Below, one piece after another: positions 1 to 9,478 of a stretch of 16,743 bases of DNA; the first letter of the stretch is position 1; each line of letters begins with the position of its first letter. Under the pieces are notes generated by a model. That model was given only the letters and a program-made list of their open reading frames with translations, did not search any database and was not told where the DNA came from. The DNA is from Mycoemilia scoparia (Eukaryota; Kickxellomycota; Kickxellomycetes; Kickxellales; Kickxellaceae). Made by a program: the position numbers and the translations under genes. Location of the stretch: positions 1 through 16,743 of the forward strand of contig JANBPU010000237.1 of assembly GCA_027575805.1 (NCBI GenBank). Reading direction: 5' to 3'.

Positions 1-75
1 ATAGGGGAAATCCCAGCCAAATGAGTGATCACAGTCTATTAGAAAATGGTCACCCTTCAAATATAACTACCCATA
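1..75 (+). mobile_element. MITE copy 1, cut by the window edge
   Basis: Only the interior and the right terminal inverted repeat are present. The right end (about 49-75) reads CACCCTTCAA, a short AT stretch, then ACTACCCATA, which is the reverse complement of the family left end TATGGGTAATAATTTTTGAA. The interior ATAGGGGAAATCCCAGCCAA matches copies at 2531 and 10595, so it shares their orientation. The left end lies outside the window. No coding capacity. Confidence 0.8.
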
Positions 76-897
76 TGACTTATATATTAAAGGGGTTTTT
101 GTTGAGATATTTTTTAGTTTTCTTTTTCTTATCTTTGTAGTAGCAGCGATACTAAGTGGTGTGAAAGATGTTGTGTTCCAAGTTTATGTATAATATTGTT
201 ACTGTTAAAATATATTTTGGAACTCGTACTGGAAATTCAAATGAAAGAGAACAAGAGAAAACCGCAGATTCATCACTATAGAAACCACAGCCTTTTTCTT
301 AAGACTTTGTTAGTATAATTATCAGTACTTTATATATTTTATAACACAAGCTTGGTTATAATGATCAATCGATTAGAAACACTAGACTCATCATAGGGAA
401 CAAAACTTCAGACTATATAAGATACAAATATAACAGTGAACCATCCACAATTCCTTCAGGAAAATACTGCAGCTACTAAAAAAGAGGGATCTACAGCTGA
501 GCAACTATCACACTCCATTCAGGTTGCATTATTGGGGTTATACAGATTTTCCATTAAACATGAACACTTTTTCTATATAATTCTCCTTTTCTTTACATTT
601 AGACACTGTATCATTAATATGTACTACAACGACATGTACCAACACACACACACGCACAATCATTCACAAACAACAACCCATCGACTTACATATTTTGAGA
701 GAGAATGAACATATCGGAACAAACCCCCCACAGAAGATGCTATTTATAGCTTCTTTGGTCAGTTTGGGACCTTATATCTTTTTCCTAGTTTTTTCTAGCA
801 ACTTTTAATATTTATTTCTTTACTCTCACACACTGTCACTTTTTAAAGACTCGTATAAATTGTTAATACCTCTGCTATCACATCAGCAATAATAATA
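76..897 (+). promoter_or_regulatory. upstream region and probable promoter of gene 1
   Basis: AT-rich stretch between the truncated MITE and the ATG of the membrane-protein gene. A TATA-like TATTTATAG lies at 741-749, about 150 bp before the ATG, followed by a pyrimidine-rich tract (about 778-806) of the kind seen near fungal transcription starts. A short (AC)n run is at about 647-656. An ATG-less open frame at 436-708 has low-complexity content and no recognisable protein, so I do not call it. The TATA assignment is by eye only. Confidence 0.4.
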
Positions 898-2238
898 ATG
901 ACAATCAAGGCAACTACTGGTAGCAGTAGTATTCGGAAAATACTCGGCTTGTCTACAATGACCATACTTTTACTAGTTTTATATCTAGCCATAATACCTG
1001 GAAATAAACCAAACGACTCACTAAATATCTTCAATAATAGCCGACAACTTGACTTGATCAAACGCAAAGGTGGTGGCGGTGGCAGCAGAGGAGGTGGAGG
1101 TGGAGGTAGTAGGGGAAGTAGTAGTGGTGGAGGCAGGGGAAGCACCAGCAGTCTAGGATCCCGACCCAAAAACAGCATATCTCGGGGAACATCCAGTGGC
1201 GGCTCCACTGTCAGCTCGACCAAAGGTTCAGGAGTAAATTCCCGACCACCAAATTCTGAAACCTATTCATCTTATATATCCACCCCACTTCGTGGATTTT
1301 CGTCTTCAAGCACTACGCTCTTTGGAACCCCCAAAGACAAGGCCCTAAAATCATCCCCAATCCGGCCTTATACACCCCCACCATCCTACTACGGTGGCGC
1401 CAAATATGCTCAAGTAAAGCCAGGCCAATTCGTTCAGGGATACTCGATAACAAAAAACCCAAGCGCGCCAAGCGTGTTTTATAGACCAGAATTGGGGTCA
1501 CGCTGGATTCCAGTGGTTTATTATCCGATTTATCCGTATCCGTATTGGGCGTATGGTCAGGGTGAGCAGTTTGAGGGCGTGTATATCCAGGATGAGTATC
1601 CGTTTGTTTTGAAGAAGTGCTATAGCGAATTACGGAACATCACTATGGTGGCTATTCCACAAACTGCCGACGGTGGTGATGAGAAAAGCCGTGCTGGATC
1701 GCCGAGGATAATACCACTTTACAATAATACTGATCTATTTGGGAATGGGAAAAATGTTACAGTGAGCTCATATAATAACGGCACTGTATTTATTGATCCC
1801 TGCGGCAGTACTGCAACTGCTATGAATGATAAAGAAAAAGGATGTGGGGCGTTGTTTGAACTTGATTTGGTTAAAGGCGTTGCAAAACAGGGCAACGTCA
1901 CAATATCAGCAGAAAAAGAGGGTGAGAACCCTCAGACTGGTGTTGAATTTGTATTGATTTATGGCCGTGATAAAGTAACATTGAGGACAGAGACAATAGC
2001 GAATACACAATGTAGAACCAATGGACCGTTTATTACGTACATTGTGGTATTTAGTGTATTGGGTGTTATAATTATTTGTGGTGGTGTATTATTGACTTGG
2101 TATTGTTGCGTAAAGAAGAAAAAGAAGTCTTGGGCCGAACTTTGTTGTGGGTGTTGGTGGTGCTGCTATCCTCGATTTGGAAAATCATCGAAATCACAGA
2201 ATAATAACAATAATGCTCCAAACTATGGATTCAAATAA
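898..2238 (+). CDS. secreted single-pass membrane protein, Gly-rich ectodomain
   Basis: Uninterrupted 446-codon gene; an in-frame TAA at 856-858 precedes the ATG, supporting this start. Residues about 17-34 form a hydrophobic signal peptide or anchor. Residues 57-105 are Gly/Ser/Arg-rich low complexity. Residues about 160-240 form an aromatic, Pro/Tyr-rich block (a YRPELGSRWIPVVYYP motif followed by Tyr-Pro repeats) that looks like the conserved core. The ectodomain then has Asn sequons near residues 247, 276, 286, 294 and 333 and cysteines at 241, 302, 316 and 372. A strong transmembrane helix spans about 379-403, followed by a Lys-rich stop-transfer stretch (KKKKK), a Cys/Trp cluster (residues 417-423) and an Asn-rich tail. 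Topology is therefore type I: glycosylated outside, short Cys-rich tail inside, where the cysteines could be palmitoylated (inference). The family is not one I can name; a role at the cell surface or wall is inference. MITE copies sit on both sides. Confidence 0.85.
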   Translation: MTIKATTGSSSIRKILGLSTMTILLLVLYLAIIPGNKPNDSLNIFNNSRQLDLIKRKGGGGGSRGGGGGGSRGSSSGGGRGSTSSLGSRPKNSISRGTSSGGSTVSSTKGSGVNSRPPNSETYSSYISTPLRGFSSSSTTLFGTPKDKALKSSPIRPYTPPPSYYGGAKYAQVKPGQFVQGYSITKNPSAPSVFYRPELGSRWIPVVYYPIYPYPYWAYGQGEQFEGVYIQDEYPFVLKKCYSELRNITMVAIPQTADGGDEKSRAGSPRIIPLYNNTDLFGNGKNVTVSSYNNGTVFIDPCGSTATAMNDKEKGCGALFELDLVKGVAKQGNVTISAEKEGENPQTGVEFVLIYGRDKVTLRTETIANTQCRTNGPFITYIVVFSVLGVIIICGGVLLTWYCCVKKKKKSWAELCCGCWWCCYPRFGKSSKSQNNNNNAPNYGFK

Positions 2239-2300
2239 ACTTCTTTATCTTTTTATTAAATATATTTTTTGTATTATTTTTTTAATTAACTAGCTACGCA

Positions 2301-2389
2301 TATAGGTAGTTATTTTTGAAGGGTTAGTCACTCATTTGGCCGTGATTGTCCCTATAATCATTTATCCTTCAAAAATTATCACTCAGATA
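2301..2389 (-). mobile_element. MITE copy 2 (about 89 bp)
   Basis: Left end TATAGGTAGTTATTTTTGAA and right end ATCCTTCAAAAATTATCACT are imperfect inverted repeats. The interior CATTTGGCCGTGATTGTCCC is the reverse complement of the interior type in copies 1, 3 and 7, so this copy is inserted in the opposite orientation. It lies 63 bp after the stop codon of gene 1, probably in its 3' UTR or just beyond. Confidence 0.8.
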
Positions 2390-2449
2390 GATGAATATTT
2401 TTGTAATTCCAAATCAATCTAAATAAATTCAGAGTTGCATAACATGTAA

Positions 2450-2470
2450 GAATAATAATAATAATAATAA
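2450..2470. repeat. (AAT)n microsatellite
   Basis: Seven tandem AAT units by eye in non-coding DNA. Confidence 0.9.
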
Positions 2471-2530
2471 TGAAATTATATATTATAAAATTAGCATAAT
2501 TATTAATAATACCTTTAGTTGTTACTATTA

Positions 2531-2636
2531 TATGGGTAATAATTTTTGAAGGGTGAATATTTATAGGGGCAATCTCAGCCTAATGGATGTCCAGTTTTAC
2601 TAGTAAACTTTCACCCTTCAAAAACTATTACCCATA
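2531..2636 (+). mobile_element. MITE copy 3 (about 106 bp, best-preserved ends)
   Basis: Left end TATGGGTAATAATTTTTGAA then GGGTGAA; the right end (2610-2636) is its reverse complement with one mismatch, giving terminal inverted repeats of about 27 bp. TA flanks both sides, compatible with a 2-bp target duplication, although the palindromic ends make the exact boundary ambiguous. The interior carries a module (2581-2617) shared base for base over at least 35 bp with copy 4, in reverse orientation. No ORF, so mobilisation would need a transposase in trans. Confidence 0.88.
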
Positions 2637-2996
2637 TATAATCAACTTCGTATTTCAATTTATTAAACAACACTAAATTAGATATCCTGAAAAAGCGTAA
2701 TACTACTCTCAAAACACTTACACCATTATGATCATCACAAGTTAAAACATCTAGTCTAATACAGCCCACCATTGTTCTTTACTATTCATTAAAAAATAGC
2801 AGTTCGTCTATACCAACAAAACCACCACTCAAGCTATAACTAATATCTTTACAGCCCCTAATGCCAATGCAGCTGCACATTGTAGAATTTTCTTGACAAT
2901 TATATTCTCTCTTTATAGTTTAGCCTAGATCTCCACATTAGCCACTCTCATATCCACAATAATAATAACAACAATTAGTCCGATACTCACCCAACA
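2637..2996. other. non-coding spacer between MITE copies 3 and 4
   Basis: AT-rich, no open frame of note, no RNA gene recognised. A short AAT/AAC-rich stretch lies at about 2957-2973. Confidence 0.6.
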
Positions 2997-3115
2997 CATG
3001 GGTGATTATTTTTGAAGGGTGAAAGTTTACTAGTAAAACTGGACATCCATTTAGCTGTGATTGACACTATAATCATCGGTCACCAAAATTTACCCTTCAA
3101 AAATTATTGCCCACA
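2997..3115 (-). mobile_element. MITE copy 4 (about 119 bp, long form)
   Basis: Left end CATGGGTGATTATTTTTGAA and right end ACCCTTCAAAAATTATTGCC are inverted repeats of the family. The interior combines two blocks: the module around TTTACTAGTAAA shared with copy 3 (3016-3053) and the AGCTGTGATTG...CTATAATCA block shared with copies 2, 5 and 6. It is therefore the most complete interior in the window and links the short forms together. Confidence 0.85.
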
Positions 3116-3940
3116 TCAAATAAATCATCCATTTACATAAATTAACAGCAGCAATAATATTTTCTACAACAACCAACGGCAACTGATATCCTTGTGCATT
3201 AATAATTCTAAAAAGAACCATAGATTGCCAGTGTCCCCCCTTCTTTTCTTTCAAAGGGCCATTCTTTACCAACATGTTACCCATATGGCAAGGTTTCACC
3301 TTGGATCAAGCATGTTGTAGACATAAATGGTGGGCTCTCTCTCTCTCTCTCATCAGATTTTGGCCCAACCATCAGCTAATTTATATGTAGCTCCTGGGGG
3401 GGGGAGGCTCATTTTGCCCAAGACCTCGTGAACTTTGGCCATATTAAACAAGCAAGTCTATTCTTTACTGCTATTACTAATCTCTTTCCCATTTTTGTTA
3501 ATTTGCTTTGTCAACAACAGCAATAACAATAACTTTGCATACATTACATGAAAAAGTAAGCATATTTATGCAAATGCTTTTTAATATATGCGCATTTATG
3601 TGTCTTTGTCTTTGATTTCATTGGTGGCTATCATTATCCACCATCTTAACTACTGATCCTTCTCCTCCTCTCTACTCTACGAATGTGTGTACTATTTAAT
3701 TATCACTATGTGGTCGTGGTGGCCATGGCTCTTTACTTGCTATTGGTGTTTAGTCACGTGGATCCGATCCTGTTTAGTTTGGTTTGAAATGTGTCTTTGG
3801 TTTCACGACGGCATCCTTTCACCAATCAACAACCAACTACCCAAACCATTAAAAAATCCGAGATAAATACTACTATGCTTGGAAATAAAGTACGATCCCA
3901 CAAACACAACATACCTTTAGTCTATTATTATTGTTGTGAA
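3116..3940. other. non-coding region, mostly unexplained
   Basis: Contains one copy of a dispersed repeat (3325-3448), a CACGTG hexamer at about 3756-3761 and Cys/Pro-free low-complexity AT sequence. A sequence resembling a MITE end (TTACCCATATGG, about 3278-3289) may be a solo remnant. Short open frames on the minus strand (3090-3299) overlap the MITE end and show no protein-like content. Confidence 0.5.
3325..3448 (+). repeat. dispersed repeat, copy A
   Basis: Matches 11821-11936 in the same orientation. The best blocks are a 22-bp identity at 3347-3368 (core CATCAGATTTTGGCCCAA) and CATTTTGCCCAA-GCCTCGTGAACT-TG-CCATAT at about 3410-3443. Copy A carries an expanded (CT)n at 3335-3350 and a run of nine G at 3396-3404, absent from copy B. 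Unrelated to the MITE interior. It may be a fragment of a larger transposon. Confidence 0.75.
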
Positions 3941-3998
3941 TTTGGGACATTATTTTTGAAGGGCTAGTTTTTGCTAGTAGGCCAGTAGTTTCGACTTG
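3941..3998 (-). mobile_element. MITE half-copy interrupted by another copy
   Basis: TTTGGGACATTATTTTTGAA followed by GGGCTAG is a left terminal repeat, and the following GTTTTTGCTAGTAGGCCAGT resembles the extra module of copies 3 and 4. The sequence then stops abruptly where copy 5 starts at about 4001. No matching right end is seen downstream. Confidence 0.65.
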
Positions 3999-4000
3999 CA

Positions 4001-4098
4001 TATGAGTAGTTATTTTTGGAGGGTGAATATGTCCGATAATCAACTGTGATTGTGCCTATATACAACAGCCATTCACCCTACAAAAAGCAACGCCTGTA
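4001..4098 (-). mobile_element. MITE copy 5, degenerate right end
   Basis: Left end TATGAGTAGTTATTTTTGGA then GGGTGAA. The interior ACTGTGATTGTGCCTATA matches copies 2, 4 and 6. The right end CATTCACCCTACAAAAAGCA is followed by a diverged ACGCCTGTA in place of ATTACCCATA, so the outer half of the right repeat has decayed. It directly follows the half-copy at 3941-3998. Confidence 0.75.
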
Positions 4099-4540
4099 TG
4101 GATCATTATCAACTATCAGAAATAGTTTGCAAAGTATGTATATTCAAGAAAATTTACTGTCTAAAATAAAATAGAAGTTGTTTCTTCGTATGCGATTATA
4201 GAATAATTTAAAAGTATTATACTATTTTGTAAAAGAATAAAGTAAATATGCGTATAAAAACAAAAGACAGACAGACAATCGGAGTTAGTTAGAAAAGGGT
4301 AGAGAGAGAAATGTTGATGATGAAAGAAAAGATGTTCGTGTGGATACATGGAGATTTTAATATATAAACAAGAGGTGGCTATTTTTCAATCATAAATTGC
4401 TGTAATACTTTGTGCAGTGCATTAGTAGTGTTTGTTGTGCTGAGAGATGTTTGTAGGCAGGTAGGTATCTTTTATATACCATCATCGTCGCAATCGCCGA
4501 TGACAATGTTGTCCCGTCCATAGCAGAGACAGAGAGCTTT
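4099..4540. other. spacer and 3' flank of gene 2
   Basis: AT-rich, ending at the stop codon of gene 2 (minus strand), so the part near 4300-4540 is its likely 3' UTR. An open minus-strand frame at 4390-4677 runs out of the C-terminal exon of gene 2 in another frame and looks like a shadow. Confidence 0.5.
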
Positions 4541-6467
4541 TTAGAGGATATGTGAGGCATGGATGTTGGGATTAACCAACTTTGTGATTTTGTGGACATT
4601 ATTTGTATAGAACGACGCTCCAACTTGGGAGTGGAATACACCAACATCAACGATATGTCCTTTGGCATCGACCACAATCACGAGTCTCCTTTGATCGCTG
4701 CTCGGTGTGATTGGGTCGTCAGGCACCGCAACGCTGAATGTGTGTGGCAAATTGACTAGAGATACCATCTAATATTACACACAAAAAATAAAGGCCGAGA
4801 AAGAATGGGTTAGTAATCAATTAAATGTTGTTGTTTTTTAGGTTTGAAAGAGGTGGTTTGAGGAGGGGAGGAAACACACACACACATATGTCAGCCACCA
4901 AAGACTGCATGGATTGATGGATAAATACGATAAGAAAAAATATTGGCCGAAAGGACCCCGGGTATTTAAATATATGTCTCCTAAAAATGCTGACTTGTTT
5001 TTTTGTGGATGTGGATACGTGTGTGTGTGGCTTGCTATAGTAGCATGTGTGTGTATGCTGAGCTGAGGTGGCAGTGGCAAGAATGACAGTAAAGGCCATT
5101 AAATATCCTTTGGTATTACTACTACTTCTAACAATACTTACTTCCTTGGGGCTGCCTTGTGGTCTTTGGGAAAGCGACCGCCGTGGCAATTTTCCTGCAA
5201 TGCTTGGACTGGTGGTCGATGTGGTAGAAGAAGCTCCACCACCAGGAGAAGTCAGACCGCCTGTGTAAGTTGGTGTTAATGGAACAGCAACACGTTGAAC
5301 TACTCCACCAATGCTGCTGCTACTACTACCATGATAGTGATGATGATGCATGGTGGTGGTGGTGGTGGTAGCTGCAGCACCACTACGGTTCACCGTGGAC
5401 GATGATGATGGTGCTCCTCGTGCCGTGGGAATGCTAAAGTACGAGGATCCATCCATGGCTGGGGATGTGGATTTTGCTGAGCCTTGGCTGACTCGGTGAG
5501 TCCTCTGCCTTTGCACCTGATGGTTCGAAGGTGTATATATGGACCGAGCATGGTGGTGATCATCTGTGGTGACCATGTTGCTATCAGAGAGCTCGAGGAG
5601 CCATTTGCCAACAAGTTTTGGGCCCCAATCAAACACAAGAGCATCGATTTCATCCTTGACCATATTGGGTGATGTGCGCGTGTCTCCATCATCACTAAAG
5701 TAAACTAGTGCGTTGTAGAAGCCATTGGAGCGAGGCCCAAAGGTGAATGGGTTGGCTACTGAGCCCTTGTTATTGTAATAGTACTCATTCCTATGCGTTA
5801 GGCTGCTGTTGCTGCTAACCATAGAGTGCTGGTGTTGATAGTTGTGGTTATTATGTCTACCGCTGGATACTGAGACTGATCTGCCGGGAGTTTGTGGTGT
5901 CCGCCGCGTCGTCGTGGTTGTTGTCTGAGGTTTGACTATGGTTGCAATTGAAGCGGTATTGTGAATAGAAGTCATCCGCGTAGGAACCTTAGCAGACTTT
6001 TTAGTAGGGCTTTTTGTAACAGTGGTGGAAGCAGCAGCAGCAGTGGTGGTGGTGGTCGAAGCAACACCAGTTGCTATTTCTTTTGGCGTAGTAGTACTTA
6101 TGGAAGTAGTAGTAGTAGTGATTGAGGAAGTTTTGGTGGCTGTGGCGACAGGAGTGGTGCTGCTATTCTTGGTGCTAGTACTAATAGTTGAAGTAGTAAC
6201 AGAGGAGGTTGTTGGTGTTTCTGCTGTTGTTGTTGTTGTGGTGGTGGTACCTGTCCTAGAAACTGATGGTGAAGTAGGTTTAGACAAAATTGGTGAAGAA
6301 GAAGAAGAAGAAGAAGAGCTGGACGTGGCCAATGATGGTGATGATGGAGCCATTATAGGAAACGAAGCCAGCTGATCGTTGTGGGCATCAACAGGAGAAG
6401 TCACTGGGGACGATTCCCGGGAAATTTTTGTCTTAAGCATGTCGCCTCTAGTATGTAATATCGGCAT
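4541..6467 (-). CDS. Ser/Thr-rich protein of unknown function, two exons
   Basis: Model: exon 1 6467-5142, exon 2 4768-4541, about 517 aa. An in-frame TAG lies 9 bases before the ATG; a second ATG at residue 10 is possible. Residues 1-235 are disordered, with poly-Ser (49-58), poly-Thr and scattered Pro/Lys. Residues 238-300 are a non-repetitive folded-looking island (NPFTFGPRSNGFYNALVYFS, then an acidic stretch and DEIDALVFDWGPKLVGKWLLEL). Residues 300-440 return to low complexity with a His cluster (about 374-378). Exon 2 encodes a compact 75-residue C-terminal block rich in beta-type hydrophobics (RRLVIVVDAKGHIVDVGVF), probably a second conserved region. The frame is open past 5141, but there it turns into (CA)n-type sequence while an ideal donor (GTAAGT) sits at 5141, so I end exon 1 there. 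I do not recognise the family; a scaffold or regulatory protein would fit the disorder but is a guess. Confidence 0.7.
4769..5141 (-). other. intron of gene 2 (373 nt, phase 0)
   Basis: Donor GTAAGTATTG at 5141, a perfect branch site TACTAAC at 4815-4809 and acceptor AATATTAG ending at 4769. It joins GAA (Glu442) to ATG without disturbing the frame. It contains an (AC)n microsatellite (about 4874-4886 on the plus strand). Long for a fungal intron. Confidence 0.8.
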
Positions 6468-7560
6468 GTATGAACACTAGAATACCTGCATATATACAAC
6501 TCAGACCTGCGGAATGATGATGATATATATAGACAGACAAAATTAAGGTAGTGGTTGTGGAGGATAAAAAGTCCAGAATAGATTTCAGAATCTTGAGTAG
6601 TAGCTAGTTAGTAGTGTTGTTAGGGAGGAGACTTGCGAAGACCAAGAGTCAAGAATTTAGTCATGGAATCAATCAAAAGATAGCGATTTTGTGCTGGAAG
6701 TGGTGGTGGGTATGTAGTAGCAGTTTGTTTGCAATAGCAACGACAACTAGCTATCTTTGATGATCGCAATGATATTGTTATAATATGGAATCGTTGGTAT
6801 GTATATATATAATTGATATTAGCAACTTGGTTCTGGGCTATTATGATCGCTATTAACGATAGCAATAATAATAGTATTGATGGTTGTGGTGGAAGTTGAT
6901 GGTAATATTTATATAGTAATAATAGGCTAAATAATAATGCCTTAATATGTGTGTGTGTGTGCAATAAATCAAAAAGACAGACAAGAGAACAGAATAGCAG
7001 TAGTTCAAGTAATAAGATAGCTGAGAGAAAATACGTGTGTTTGAAATAAAGGGGAAAATGTTAGTTAGTTGCCAACAAAGAAAATAATAAATCAGTGAGG
7101 CACACAACTGTTATAATAAGAAACAACAAGCAGGACAGTGCAACGCAGGAGGCAAGAATGGCTATTTATAATTTACCAAACTGAGGGAGAAATGACAGAG
7201 AGCAAGTGAATGGAGCTGCTTAAAAGCCAAGAAAAATCAAGACCCAGAGCCAAAATGTATGCGTGGTGATAGGGTGGTGAGTATCGGGGTAAAAACGGGC
7301 ACAGGGTAGACAATAAAAAGAATAGAGCTTGTACACAGGTTTAGGAGCTTATAATGCGATCAGAGATTGAAGAGGAGAATTCCACTAAAACGCATACACA
7401 CATAGAAAACAACAAACCGTAGTAGTAATTATTATAGAATAAGTGAGAGTGGAGAAGCTTGCAGTGCAGCACACACACTCAGTCTAGTGTGAAAGGAAGA
7501 ATGAATGGGAAAAGAGTAAAGCAGCAGCAGCAGCAAACGGAGAATCCAAAAAACTAGTAG
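6468..7560. promoter_or_regulatory. upstream region of gene 2
   Basis: Lies 5' of gene 2 (minus strand). A TATA-like stretch TATATATA is at about 6524-6531, some 60 bp before the ATG; another AT stretch is near 6799-6811. (GT)n at about 6949-6961. Minus-strand open frames at 6620-6964 and 6853-7107 consist of translated microsatellite (His-Thr, Tyr runs) and are not convincing genes. Promoter assignment is inferred from position. Confidence 0.35.
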
Positions 7561-7960
7561 TAAGTGGACCCGGGTCTGTCTTGACACACGCACACCACAG
7601 AAAGCATGCTGCCAATGCAGCCATTTGGCTTTTGGCACCAGGCTTGGGCGCAAGTGGCGATGGGATTGGCGAACTCTGGCCTCATGCAGGCTATTTGGAA
7701 AGATCAGAGTGGCCATATGGCCGCCACAATCCTGTTTGGCTTCCAACAGACCTTGGCATTGCATCTCTTGTCTCTCTCGCCCGCGCCTTGCTATGGTGCT
7801 TTGCAAGCAAGCAATGCCTTTCTTTGTATGCGTATGTGTCGCCTCCATTCTTTCTGGTCCCTGCTGCCATGTTGCACGTCCTCACGCCCTCACCAAAGCA
7901 CGCCCACAGGCACGAAGGGGGAGAGGCATGATGTCCGAATAAAAACCCATCCATAAACTC
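7560..7960. other. GC-rich, stop-poor block, no gene assigned
   Basis: Markedly richer in G+C than its surroundings and open in several frames on both strands at once (plus frames about 7581-7956, minus frames about 7432-7848 and 7691-7990). Frame-independent openness reflects scarcity of TA-containing stop codons and not selection for one protein. It contains repeated TTGGC/GCCAA words and a 12-bp palindrome GGCCATATGGCC at 7711-7722. None of the translations has a recognisable domain. Could be a distal promoter, an exon of an unrecognised gene, or a non-coding RNA. Confidence 0.4.
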
Positions 7961-9441
7961 CACACACACACACAAAACTCTTTTGGCCACATCACAATAT
8001 TCTCAATGGCAATTTCTTGATAGTGGCAAAGACAAAAGATATGCTGAATATTTGTTTATATTGACTTCCCACTCGCTCTAAACTTCTCCCGCACGAGATC
8101 ACCACCAGTTGACCACAGATATAGCATGAAGGATGAAGGTGCTGCTTTATTAATCAGAAATACTATGCTGCCATTCCTTTGGCACATAGCATATGGACAA
8201 GGGACTGGACACATATGGCCATTGGCATGCTAAAATATTGGACTAAATCCAGTCACTGTGTGTATGCATCGATAGCTGTACTTTATAAAAATATCCCGCA
8301 ATTCTCTGCTTATCTGTTTGTGTTGAGTAGTGCTTAAAGTTATTGCCATCAAGGCTAATAAAGAGCCCAACAAATACAATGATCAGAAAATGAGACACCA
8401 CATCCCGTGCCCATCATCGGATAAACAAAATGATAAAGACTGACACGGATATAAAAATTCTGATGGATTTTTATATACCATTTCTTTGTCCATCCTTCCC
8501 TATAACAAAAGGAATATAATATATACGAGAATACAATCGCAAAACTATAGCCGATTGATTAGTTGTCTCAAATAACAGAAAAGAAAAGACTAGCCGCTCT
8601 CTCTGACACAGTGGATGACTCAATAATGAGAAAAGGCCCTGGATAATTTTACTTTTTTATTCTTGCGTACATATGCGTAGCCGATTCGCAGGGAACAAAC
8701 ACAAAAGAGCAACAAGTAGTAGTGTACCCGTGCCTTGGATAGAATCCCCACAAATAGGCGCATCCCCGCATAGAGGGCACGCACATATCCACAGAGAATA
8801 GCACTTTGATAGCAGCAGCAACAACCATCTAGCATTTATTTAGTGCCCTTTTTTGGTTGATTGTTTCAGATGTGCAAATGCAAGTACGAACATAAACACA
8901 CCCAGCCATCTAGCATAAATCAAGCTACACAGCACATTTAATGCAGTTTTCTTGTGACGTGGAAATTCTAGTATATACAAATGGGCAAGCAGCAGCGACC
9001 TGCCATTTCATTTGTTCCCGAGTTATGGCTGTGGTAGCTTGTCTGCTTGTTAGAATACATTAATGAGTTTTCCAAAGTCAGATCATATGCAATCTAAACA
9101 AAGTAAACCAGCATCGCTTTGGTATGTATTTGTTTGTATGCGCGTCTTCTCTAACAGAGCACAAGTATATACAAAGGCTTAGCTCCAAGTGCTGCAGCCA
9201 TAGCCATATAAAAACACATATTAAACGACTTTTTCATATACTAGCATGCAGACATCGTGATTATTGGCTAAAAACAAACCAGAACTCTTGGCCTACAACA
9301 GCTTCATGGAAGACCCCAAGTCGTACAAATTGCCAACAAGTAGCATGAATGGTAAAAATAAGACCCATTGGCATGGAGTTTGTAGATCTCCAACATTATC
9401 GTTTCAACTTTTAACAGAGTAGTAGCTGTTTCTCCTCCTCC

Positions 9442-9478
9442 ACCAACCAACCAACCAACTGACTGACTGACTGACTGA
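9442..9478. repeat. adjoining (CCAA)n and (GACT)n microsatellites
   Basis: CCAACCAACCAACCAA runs directly into ACTGACTGACTGACTGACTG. Confidence 0.9.

Larger units (their letters stand above)
2239..2530. other. 3' flank of gene 1, non-coding
   Basis: Very AT-rich sequence after the stop of gene 1. T-rich stretches just after the stop (about 2250-2285) are plausible 3' UTR and polyadenylation context. It contains MITE copy 2 (2301-2389) and an (AAT)n run at about 2450-2470. No open frame of note. Confidence 0.5.

Noticed and set aside
436..708. 90-codon plus-strand open frame upstream of gene 1
   Set aside because: Its first codon is GTG, it runs through an (AC)n repeat giving a His-Thr string, and no conserved content is visible.
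4821..5141. Extension of gene 2 exon 1 to a 548-codon open frame
   Set aside because: The last 106 codons translate microsatellite and intron sequence; a consensus donor, TACTAAC branch site and acceptor indicate an intron, and the next exon is in frame.
6022..6375. 117-codon plus frame of Val/Glu-rich protein
   Set aside because: Antisense shadow of the Thr/Ser repeats of gene 2.
6620..7107. Two minus-strand open frames upstream of gene 2
   Set aside because: Tyr/Leu/His-rich translations of simple AT and GT repeats with no protein-like pattern.
7432..7990. Several overlapping open frames of about 100-138 codons on both strands
   Set aside because: They overlap each other in many frames, have no recognisable domain, and are explained by the low frequency of stop codons in a GC-rich block.
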